From the NCBI GenBank assembly GCA_903861055.1, contig CAIOSU010000323.1:1-5929 (forward strand): a stretch of 5,929 nt of DNA, in the 5' to 3' direction. The first letter of the stretch is position 1, and each line of letters starts with the position of its first letter. Both the position numbers and the translations under genes were made by a program. Positions 1 through 5,929 of this stretch are shown here, piece by piece. The DNA is from an uncultured bacterium. GTDB taxonomy: Bacteria > Bacteroidota > Bacteroidia > Chitinophagales > CAIOSU01. The notes below the pieces were generated by a model. The model had not been told where the DNA came from, did no database searches, and saw only the letters and a list, made by a program, of their open reading frames with translations.

Positions 1-930
1 CTGCCCAATTTCAATTACATTATTCTTTTTGGTAGCGTCCACTATCACCACACCTACCTTATAATAGGATGCAACTACAAAATCCCCAACAAAATATGCG
101 TTATGCGGAATAACCCCCGACCCTGGATATGCCTGATAACGGTCGGTTTCTGAAATGTTATCCAAATCGCTTACATCATAAAAAGACAAATAACCACCCG
201 ATACTTCATCGCTGTTTACCAAATAATTGCCATCATTGGTAAGCCAGCTGTTGTGGGTAAACCTACTTGGTGTTTCTTGATTGGCAAGCACGGTAAGGCT
301 TCCTTTTACGCTAACATCTACTACCGCAAAATTGCCAGCATAAATTTGGGCTGCCCACAATGTATCGCCTCGTGCATAGCCATCGTGCACATAGGCTCCT
401 TCGTATCGGCCTGCGTAGGTGGGGTTCCAAGGGTCGTTGCGCAAATCAACAATATATGCTCCTCTTTTATCGGTTGGAATGGAACGGATAGAATCGTTAA
501 AGCCAAACAAATAGGCAAAACCTACCTCATCGATAAAAATGGTGTGGGCGGTAGCTAGCTCTGCATTAAAATTTACCTCCTTGGTTACTATCGAATCGGG
601 CAAATAGGCCAAATCAATAATCAGTAGCCCATTACTGGTTTCGTTGGTAATATAAGCATAGTGGCTCCAAGTTCTTAAACTGCGCCATGTAGATTGTGGA
701 CCTACAACGCTGTGCAGTTTTACTGGATTGTCGGGGTCGGTTACATCTACTATCTCGGTGCTGTTTCTTAACCCAACTAACGCATATTCATTGCCGAGGG
801 TGTCCACATATCCCCAAATATCATTTGCCTCGTCATTGAATTGCACCAAGGCATTAAGTGATAGATTGGTTTGTGCAAAGCTAGATGCAACAATAGTAGC
901 GACAAGCAAAAAGCTTAAGATATGTTTCAT
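1..930 (-). CDS. Secreted choice-of-anchor-B / LVIVD-type beta-propeller protein (3' end outside window)
   Basis: 310 codons are visible and uninterrupted; the frame runs off the left edge, so the C-terminus is missing. The start is the ATG at 928-930, 13 bp after the stop of the preceding gene. It opens directly with a 20-residue signal peptide (MKHILSF...SSFA|Q), with Gln at +1 as is typical of Bacteroidetes exported proteins. The mature part repeats a blade pattern ending in a strand of the type 'IVDV': STEIVDVTDPDNP (58-70), GLLIIDL (101-107), GAYIVDL (157-163), NFAVVDV (200-206), LSFYDV (248-253) and VGVVIVDA (292-299). Blades open with W39, W82-R83, H129, H182, H226 and H276. It is a paralogue of the N-terminal ~320 residues of the upstream gene. 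Biochemical function is unknown; a surface or extracellular role is inferred from the signal peptide. Whether it ends with its own T9SS sorting domain or another anchor cannot be seen. No promoter is visible in the 13 bp gap, so co-transcription with the upstream gene is likely. Confidence 0.9.
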   Translation of the reverse strand, partial: MKHILSFLLVATIVASSFAQTNLSLNALVQFNDEANDIWGYVDTLGNEYALVGLRNSTEIVDVTDPDNPVKLHSVVGPQSTWRSLRTWSHYAYITNETSNGLLIIDLAYLPDSIVTKEVNFNAELATAHTIFIDEVGFAYLFGFNDSIRSIPTDKRGAYIVDLRNDPWNPTYAGRYEGAYVHDGYARGDTLWAAQIYAGNFAVVDVSVKGSLTVLANQETPSRFTHNSWLTNDGNYLVNSDEVSGGYLSFYDVSDLDNISETDRYQAYPGSGVIPHNAYFVGDFVVASYYKVGVVIVDATKKNNVIEIGQ

Positions 931-943
931 AAATAGCAATTAA

Positions 944-3900
944 TCAATCGTTTGTTTTGATGATGCGCAATACAGCTTTCTCTTGGCCCTGCACTACTTC
1001 GACAATAAAAATACCCGTAGGCAATGACTTGCCAATGGATAGGCTAAATGGAGCAGTGCCATTATAGCTTTCGAGCAACTGCCCTGTTACATGAAAGATA
1101 CGAATATTGGTGCTGGGGTTGCTTACCACCGGAACCTCAATCGTAAATCCTCCCGAAAAAGGGTTGGGGTATTGTTTAATTTGCGACAATAGGACATTGC
1201 CCACGCTGCTGCCCAAATCAATAATAAAGGAAGCGCTGCTGCTGCATCCGTTGGCATCGGTAACGGTTACAAAATGCTGCCCAAGCGCAAAACCAGTGGC
1301 GGTTTGGGTGGTTTCGCCGTTGCTCCATAGGTAAGTGTATGGGGCATTGCCATTGTTCGCATTTACGGTAGCAGTGCCATTAGTGGCAGTGGCGGTTGTA
1401 ATTGGGGTAGTGGTAACTTGCACGTTTACCGGTGCAGGGTTCACTATGTCTACCAATATTTCGGCGGTGCAGCCATTGTTATCAGTTACGGTTGCAGTAT
1501 AGCTTCCGGCGCTCAAGTCATTTGCAGTAAGTGTGTTGGCACCATTGCTCCATAAAGCGGTAAAAGGAGCAAAGTTGCCTGTAACCGCAATAGTTGCGCT
1601 ACCATCAACACCATCGGCGCAAGTAGGTGAAACAGCAGTATAAGTGGCAGCAGGGGCTTCGAGCACCGTTATGTAATCGGTAAATATCAAGGTGTCGGCA
1701 CCTATGCCATTGCTTACAATTAGGGTTGCATCATACACGCCGGGGTTGAGATAAGTAACCTGTGGGTTCTGCAAAGTAGCGCTCGACGGAATAGCACCTG
1801 GAAAACTCCAAGACCAAGCTGCAGGGTCGTCAGCAGATAAATCAGTGAACGTAACAATATTGCCCGGGCATACAGTTTGAGCATTGCTTGTAAAATTTGC
1901 CGATGGCCCCAACAGCGGTACAATGGAATCGAATGCTTGAAAAAAGTCGAGGCCACCTTCTACAATGTGTCCTGGGGTTAGGTCGGCCGTTTCCACTATT
2001 ATTTTCATAGTGGCCGAGGGCGTTAGGTAATCTTGAATCCTAAACAGTTTGCCTATCCAGCCGTTTGAGGTGGCCGTTAGGTTTTCAAGCAGCACGGTAT
2101 CGGTACCGTTTGTTATCCTCACGGAATAGTAGTCGTTTGGCGCACTTGAGCCACCATCGTTTACAAACCAATGGAAGTAGCTTAAGTAGGCATCGTTAAA
2201 AGATGCAACATTGAAAACTGGCGAAACCAAGCGCGTAATTCCTCCATCAACGTCATCGGTGCCCGAATTGGGGTCTGGGTCGTTTCCAGTAACACATGCA
2301 AAGCTGCCAAAATCGTTATTGGCATCTAAGCTAGGGTTTGATGGTGTGCCGTTAATGCTAGTGCCATTAGGTATGGCCCTGGTCCAAGTGCCACTAGTTG
2401 CGGTGCCGTTGGTGGTCCAACCAAAACTGAATAAGAAATCGTCGTACCAACCTTGTTTCAATCTAAAATCGAAGGTGTTGCCTGCAATCAATACGGTTTT
2501 GCCTGAGGTAACATGGCCCCACTTGCCAGCGTAGGCATTGTAATATCCTGTGGTAAAGTTATTGATGGAGAAGTTGCCCTGTGCATTGGCGGTTGCAGTA
2601 TAAATAGTGCCGTTCGCATTTTCGAAACGCACCAAAGCATTGGGTATAGGCGTATTGGTAACACTATCAACCACAGTTCCGGTAAAAGTTGGGATGGTGG
2701 TTTGCGGCACTAATTTGGCATTTAAAGTAGTGGTAATGCCGTTGCGCAATAATACATTGTTTACTACCTTGGTTATATAACCGGCTTTGGTAAAGGTGAT
2801 GGTATACAAGCCACTATCGGCAACACCGCTATTATACCTGCCACTACCCGAAGAAGTGCGCAAGGTATTGGTTTGCTGTATGGTTACGGTGGCTGCGCTT
2901 ATTGCCCCATTGGTAACACTATCGGTAACTAGGCCAGTTAAGTAGCAACCTTTTACATAGGTGGCGCCCAAAACAAAGAGGCCTTCCTCAATATCGGCTG
3001 CCAATATATTGCCCGATGGTAGATAAGGATAAACGCCCCAAGCGCCATTAAAACCATCGCCCGAAAACGGCGAGGTATCATAGTTGCCCACTTCAATCAT
3101 ATTGCCCGGTTGGGTGGCATCAAAAATAACCACTCCATCGCGGTAATAGGCAATCATACCAAATTCGCCTGTTAAAAACACATTGTGTGGTATTACGTTT
3201 TGCCCAGGGCTCGATTGAAAAACCCCTAGTCGTTGTATGTTGGCCAAGTTGCTTACATCGTATGCATCAATATTTGCGTCCGATACTTCATCGGTAGTAA
3301 ACAGATAGTTTCCATCATCGCTCAACCAAAGGTTGTGCGTAGTAACGCCAGTAGTTGCTTGGGTAGCCATTACTACTGGGTTGCTTTTATCGGATATGTC
3401 TATTACCGAAAAGATTCCATCATTAATTTCAGCCGTCCATAAGGTATCGTTTCTAACAAAGGCATCGTGTACGTATCTGGTGGAGTAGTTTCCCACCACT
3501 GGCGGGTTCCATGGGTCAACGTTTAGGTCAAGCATCAAAGCACCTTGGTTGTTGCCATTGCCGCCTAATATGTAGGCTATACCGTTCTCATCGATAAAAA
3601 CGTTGTGTGCAGTGGTTAAGCCATTGGGTGAACGGTTTACCGAGTTTATGGTGTTGGGCAAACCCGCAAGGTCGATTATCAATAAACCATTGCCGCCTTC
3701 GTTGGTCGCGTATGCATAAGTACCGTATGTTTTCATATCGCGCCAAATGGTGGTGGCACCTGGTATATTGTGCAACTCCACAGGATTGGTAGGGTTGGTA
3801 ACATCTACAATGGATACTGCATTGGCGAGGCCTATAAGTGCATATTCGCGACCGTTGCCATCCACATAGCCCCAAACATCGCTCAGGTCTGGTGTATAAT

Positions 3901-4033
3901 CCAGGTTACCTAAAAAAGTCATATTTCGCTGGGCAATGGCCGAAAAGCTGCTAAATACTAATAAGAGGAGGGCAAAATGGGCTTTCAATGTGCGGAGTTT
4001 AGTTTGTAACAAAGTTAAGTAAGTTTGAGGCAT
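944..4033 (-). CDS. Multidomain T9SS-exported protein: choice-of-anchor-B propeller, two carboxypeptidase-regulatory-like domains, MAM-like, PKD, two SprB-like repeats, type A sorting domain
   Basis: With the ATG at 4033 the product is 1029 residues. Visible parts in order: signal peptide (~1-34, cleaved before Gln35); propeller (~40-358) with blade strands SIVDVTNP, GLLIIDL, GALMLDL, FSVIDI, IDAYDV, GVVIFDA and GLFVLGA; two carboxypeptidase-regulatory-like/CnaB-type domains (~363-441 with TGLVTDSVTNGAI, ~447-525 with TGTVVDSVTNTPIPNALV); a MAM-like beta-sandwich (~530-704) with FGWTTNGTATSGTWTR, the acidic TDDVDGG loop and WIGKLFRIQDY; a PKD domain (~709-791, WSWSFPGA and QNPQVTYLNPGVY); two SprB-like repeats; and a C-terminal YPNPF...KAVLRIIKTN sorting domain. 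No peptidase motif is visible (no HExxH), so the regulatory-like domains are probably structural spacers. It is probably a surface-attached or secreted binding or adhesion protein; its ligand is unknown. The start is uncertain: the frame is open to a TTG at 4081, ATGs lie at 4066, 4048 and 4033, and a TTG at 3988 would give a compact signal peptide. Confidence 0.93.
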   Translation of the reverse strand: MPQTYLTLLQTKLRTLKAHFALLLLVFSSFSAIAQRNMTFLGNLDYTPDLSDVWGYVDGNGREYALIGLANAVSIVDVTNPTNPVELHNIPGATTIWRDMKTYGTYAYATNEGGNGLLIIDLAGLPNTINSVNRSPNGLTTAHNVFIDENGIAYILGGNGNNQGALMLDLNVDPWNPPVVGNYSTRYVHDAFVRNDTLWTAEINDGIFSVIDISDKSNPVVMATQATTGVTTHNLWLSDDGNYLFTTDEVSDANIDAYDVSNLANIQRLGVFQSSPGQNVIPHNVFLTGEFGMIAYYRDGVVIFDATQPGNMIEVGNYDTSPFSGDGFNGAWGVYPYLPSGNILAADIEEGLFVLGATYVKGCYLTGLVTDSVTNGAISAATVTIQQTNTLRTSSGSGRYNSGVADSGLYTITFTKAGYITKVVNNVLLRNGITTTLNAKLVPQTTIPTFTGTVVDSVTNTPIPNALVRFENANGTIYTATANAQGNFSINNFTTGYYNAYAGKWGHVTSGKTVLIAGNTFDFRLKQGWYDDFLFSFGWTTNGTATSGTWTRAIPNGTSINGTPSNPSLDANNDFGSFACVTGNDPDPNSGTDDVDGGITRLVSPVFNVASFNDAYLSYFHWFVNDGGSSAPNDYYSVRITNGTDTVLLENLTATSNGWIGKLFRIQDYLTPSATMKIIVETADLTPGHIVEGGLDFFQAFDSIVPLLGPSANFTSNAQTVCPGNIVTFTDLSADDPAAWSWSFPGAIPSSATLQNPQVTYLNPGVYDATLIVSNGIGADTLIFTDYITVLEAPAATYTAVSPTCADGVDGSATIAVTGNFAPFTALWSNGANTLTANDLSAGSYTATVTDNNGCTAEILVDIVNPAPVNVQVTTTPITTATATNGTATVNANNGNAPYTYLWSNGETTQTATGFALGQHFVTVTDANGCSSSASFIIDLGSSVGNVLLSQIKQYPNPFSGGFTIEVPVVSNPSTNIRIFHVTGQLLESYNGTAPFSLSIGKSLPTGIFIVEVVQGQEKAVLRIIKTND
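947..1183 (-). other. T9SS type A C-terminal sorting domain of gene 2
   Basis: The last 79 residues carry the signature YPNPFSGGFTIEVP, then IRIFHVTGQLLESYNG, LPTGIFIVEV and the terminal basic strand KAVLRIIKTND. This is the standard layout of the domain that takes Bacteroidetes cargo through the type IX secretion system across the outer membrane, where it is usually removed on attachment or release. It implies that the gene 2 product acts outside the outer membrane. Confidence 0.93.
1214..1429 (-). repeat. SprB-like repeat 2 in gene 2, lacking the first Cys
   Basis: The unit contains NGTATVNANNGNAPYTYLWS, NGETTQTATGFALGQ and HFVTVTDANGC, aligning with the preceding repeat. The first cysteine of the usual pair is replaced by a Thr-rich stretch (TTTPITTATATNGT), so this copy cannot form the repeat's internal disulphide. 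It sits immediately before the C-terminal sorting domain. Confidence 0.78.
1442..1657 (-). repeat. SprB-like repeat 1 in gene 2
   Basis: The unit contains CADGVDGSATIAVTGN, LWSNGANT, LSAGSYTATVTDNNGC and a trailing hydrophobic strand, which is the layout of SprB-type repeats in Bacteroidetes surface proteins (C..G.G..TI...G......WSNG......L..G.Y..TVTD.NGC). Both end cysteines are present and could form a disulphide. It follows the PKD domain directly. Confidence 0.8.
2960..3916 (-). other. Seven-bladed beta-propeller region of gene 2 (choice-of-anchor-B / LVIVD-like)
   Basis: Seven consecutive units of about 43-50 residues can be delineated. Each begins with a W or H motif and ends in a hydrophobic 'x-I/V-x-D' strand. 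Openings, numbered from the ATG at 4033, are W54 (WGYVD), W97-R98 (IWRD), H143 (AHN), H189 (VHD), H233 (THN), H283 (PHN) and W332 (AWGVY). The repeats and motifs are read directly; the fold and blade count are inferred from the periodicity. Confidence 0.7.
4010..4017 (-). promoter_or_regulatory. Putative Bacteroidetes-type -7 promoter box (TAACTTTG) upstream of the gene 2 signal peptide
   Basis: On the minus strand this reads TAACTTTG, an exact match to TAnnTTTG. The best -33-like TTG lies 25 nt upstream, wider than the usual ~17-23 nt, so support is partial. If used, transcription would begin at about 4004, downstream of all three ATG candidates (4066, 4048, 4033). Translation would then have to begin at the TTG at 3988, after a leader of roughly 15 nt. 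A single 8-mer match with four fixed T/G positions can occur by chance. Confidence 0.35.
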
Positions 4034-4123
4034 ATGTTTACACAACATTTTGATATTGAGGTGCATTTTGTGGTTGTGCAAAATAATAGCAGTTGCTTTA
4101 AATAGTGATTAGGGTTACAGTGC

Positions 4124-5929
4124 TCAATCAAGTACAAATTCCTCTTTCCAGTTGTCTTTTTCTTGCCAAGCGGGTTGGTTGGTTTTGGTAAACAGGTAAT
4201 TATTTATCACTAAAAAATCCATGTCGGTGCGCATAAAACAACGGTAAGCATCTTCGGCGGTGCAAACGATGGGCTCGCCTCTAACATTAAAGCTTGTGTT
4301 TACCAACACGCCGCTGCCCGTTAAAGTTTTAAAGGCCTTCAACAAATCGTAAAAGGCCGGATTGGTTTCGCGATGCACGGTTTGTATGCGCGCCGAAAAA
4401 TCGATGTGCGTTATGCTAGGCAAGTCGGAGCGAAGGTGATATAATTTTTCCCTAAGCGGCAGTTGGCTGTAGTTTTCGGGCAACGGCAGCCGCCTCCTTT
4501 CTTTTACAGGGTGCACTAACAACATGTACGGCGATATGCCTTTATAGTCGAAATAATCGGCCACATCTTCGGCAAGCACGGCTGGTGCAAAGGGCCTAAA
4601 CGACTCGCGATACTTAATTTTTAGGTTGAGTTTCTTTTGCATTTCGGCATTGCGGGGGTCGCCCAATATGCTGCGGGCACCCAATGCCCTTGGCCCAAAC
4701 TCCATTCTGCCTTGTACCCAGCCCACTACATTTCCATCGGCCAATAGTTGGGCAACTTTTTTGTTGAGGGCTTCGGCGTCCAAATGCTCGGCAACTGCCT
4801 TGTAGGTTGGTTGCAAATGGGCAATATCGGTTTCGGGTATATTTGGCCCAAGGTAAGAGCCTTGCATGCCATCAAGGCCACTGGGCACCGTTCGCTCTTG
4901 CTCTTTGTATATATAGTATGCGGCCAATGCAGCGCCTAGCGCACCGCCGGCATCGCCAGCGGCAGGTTGTATATAAACGTTGTCAAAAATGCCTGCGCTT
5001 TGCATTTTTCCATTGGCTACGCAATTGAGGGCCACACCACCCGCATAGCAAAGGTTGTTGCTGCCCGTTAACTGCTTGGCAGTGTGTGCAATGCGCAACA
5101 CCAGCTCTTCGGTTACTTGCTGTATGGCTAGGCCAAGGTTGCAGTGGTGCAGTTGCAGCTCATCGGTAGGCTCTTTGCGCGGAAAGCCGAATAAACGAGC
5201 CCATTTTTTATCGGGTACCATTCTTAGGCCAGTGGCGTAAGTAAAGTACTCTTGGTGCATGTGTATGGAACCATCGGGTGCAGCAGTAATTAAATGCTTA
5301 TAAATTAGCTCTTTGAAATGCGCCACCTGTGGGTCGTCGGGGTTGCCATAGGGTGCCAGCCCCATTAGCTTATACTCACCAGAGTTGACCCTAAAACCCA
5401 AAAAATAGGTAAATGCGGAATACAGCAACCCCACCGAATGCGGAAAGCGAAGTTCTTTGAGCACTTCAATATCTTTTCCCTTGCCGTGGCAAATGGAAAG
5501 TGTTGCCCACTCGCCAACCCCATCAATGGTAAGTATTGCGGCTTCGTTATAAGGAGAAGGGTAGTAGGCACTTGCAGCATGCGACAGGTGGTGCTCCGGA
5601 AACAAAAGACGTTTGCCTATATCTTTTACTGGTTCTATTGCCTGCAGTGCATCTATCAGTTCTTGCTTCAAGAATAGCTTTTCCTTCAACCATATGGGCA
5701 TGGAATTGACAAACGAAATCAAGCCTTTGGGTGCCGAGCCGTAATAGGTCTCCAATAAGCGCTCGAATTTTAGGAACGGCTTGTCGTAAAATACCACATG
5801 GTCAATTGCTGAAAGGGTTAGACCACTTTCGTGCAAACAATATTTTACCGCATTTACAGGGAAACCGGCATCATGCTTTTTCCGCGTAAAGCGTTCTTCT
5901 TGTGCGGCGGCAACTATACGCCCATCAAC
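4124..5929 (-). CDS. Carbamoyltransferase, NodU/CmcH/TobZ family (5' end outside window)
   Basis: 601 residues plus the stop are visible. The frame continues off the right edge, beginning VDGRIVAAAQEERFTRKKHD, which is the family's usual N-terminus after about 19 residues. The TTG at 5834-5836 is therefore internal, not a start. The family transfers a carbamoyl group from carbamoyl phosphate to a hydroxyl or amino acceptor through an ATP-derived carbamoyl-adenylate. The N-terminal Kae1-like half carries the metal-site motif EHHLSHAASA (H113, H114, H117 of the visible protein), CYAGGVALN (294-302) and GDAGGALGA (D326). The C-terminal YrdC-like half carries GRMEFGPRALGARSILGDPR (407-426), YRESFRPFAPAVL (440-452) and NTSFNVRGEPIV (544-555). 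Both halves look intact and total length (~620) is normal. There is no signal peptide, so the enzyme is cytoplasmic. The acceptor (antibiotic, Nod-factor-like lipid, surface glycan or other) cannot be told from sequence. Biosynthetic partners, if any, would lie upstream beyond the right edge; the downstream genes are secreted propeller proteins. Confidence 0.95.
   Translation of the reverse strand, partial: VDGRIVAAAQEERFTRKKHDAGFPVNAVKYCLHESGLTLSAIDHVVFYDKPFLKFERLLETYYGSAPKGLISFVNSMPIWLKEKLFLKQELIDALQAIEPVKDIGKRLLFPEHHLSHAASAYYPSPYNEAAILTIDGVGEWATLSICHGKGKDIEVLKELRFPHSVGLLYSAFTYFLGFRVNSGEYKLMGLAPYGNPDDPQVAHFKELIYKHLITAAPDGSIHMHQEYFTYATGLRMVPDKKWARLFGFPRKEPTDELQLHHCNLGLAIQQVTEELVLRIAHTAKQLTGSNNLCYAGGVALNCVANGKMQSAGIFDNVYIQPAAGDAGGALGAALAAYYIYKEQERTVPSGLDGMQGSYLGPNIPETDIAHLQPTYKAVAEHLDAEALNKKVAQLLADGNVVGWVQGRMEFGPRALGARSILGDPRNAEMQKKLNLKIKYRESFRPFAPAVLAEDVADYFDYKGISPYMLLVHPVKERRRLPLPENYSQLPLREKLYHLRSDLPSITHIDFSARIQTVHRETNPAFYDLLKAFKTLTGSGVLVNTSFNVRGEPIVCTAEDAYRCFMRTDMDFLVINNYLFTKTNQPAWQEKDNWKEEFVLD

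Noticed and set aside
253..558. A 101-codon plus-strand open frame opposite gene 3.
   Set aside because: It is antisense to a well-supported coding region with clear paralogy, and its translation resembles no family.
1922..2947. Gene 2 as a carboxypeptidase or immune-inhibitor-type protease.
   Set aside because: Only the accessory regulatory-like and MAM-like domains are present; no HExxH or M14 zinc motif is visible anywhere in the protein.
3588..3875. A 95-codon open frame on the minus strand in another frame inside gene 2.
   Set aside because: It lies entirely within the propeller coding region; its His/Arg/Cys-rich composition is what an off-frame reading gives, and it has no recognisable motif.
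4078..4085. TTATTTTG on the minus strand as a -7 box for gene 2.
   Set aside because: It mismatches TAnnTTTG at the second base and has no TTG at a suitable distance upstream.
4034..4123. A terminator between the carbamoyltransferase and gene 2.
   Set aside because: No GC-rich hairpin followed by a T-run is visible on the minus strand.
5834..5836. TTG codon as the start of the carbamoyltransferase.
   Set aside because: Upstream codons in the same frame encode the conserved VAAAQEERFTRKKHD segment of the family, so the gene continues beyond the window edge.
4124..5929. Reading this gene as TsaD/Kae1 (tRNA t6A synthesis).
   Set aside because: The N-terminal half shares that fold, but the length of over 600 residues and the C-terminal GPRALGARSILGDPR and NTSFN motifs mark it as a NodU/CmcH carbamoyltransferase.

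Overview
The window looks like a piece of a Bacteroidota (Bacteroidetes) chromosome. The evidence is a long secreted protein ending in a type IX secretion (T9SS) type A sorting domain and carrying SprB-like repeats, signal peptides that leave Gln at +1, no Shine-Dalgarno sequences, and one exact match to the Bacteroidetes -7 promoter box (TAnnTTTG). Genus cannot be read from the sequence.

All three genes lie on the minus strand and fill almost the whole window. In order of transcription they are: (1) 5929 to 4124, a NodU/CmcH-type carbamoyltransferase whose first ~19 codons lie beyond the right edge; (2) ~4033 (or 3988) to 944, a ~1000-residue multidomain T9SS cargo protein; (3) 930 to the left edge, a second secreted protein cut off by the window. 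Gene 2 opens with a choice-of-anchor-B / LVIVD-type beta-propeller. Two carboxypeptidase-regulatory-like domains, a MAM-like domain, a PKD domain, two SprB-like repeats and the sorting domain follow. Gene 3 is a clear paralogue of gene 2's propeller. The gaps are about 90 bp (or 135 bp with the TTG start) between genes 1 and 2, and 13 bp between genes 2 and 3. There is no RNA gene, CRISPR array, insertion sequence or terminator, and no empty stretch over 300 bases.

Genes 2 and 3 look like a tandem duplication expressed as one unit, giving two exported propeller proteins that act at or outside the cell surface. The carbamoyltransferase is a cytoplasmic enzyme, and nothing in the window ties it functionally to the other two. 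A promoter-like box upstream of gene 2 suggests the secreted pair has its own transcription start. The most interesting signal is the blade-by-blade pattern of the propellers. Each blade opens with a conserved W or H motif (WGY, WR, AHN/AHT, VHD, THN, PHN and, in gene 2, WG), and the pattern is kept in both paralogues. This predicts a seven-bladed propeller with a His-rich, possibly metal- or ligand-binding, central channel.
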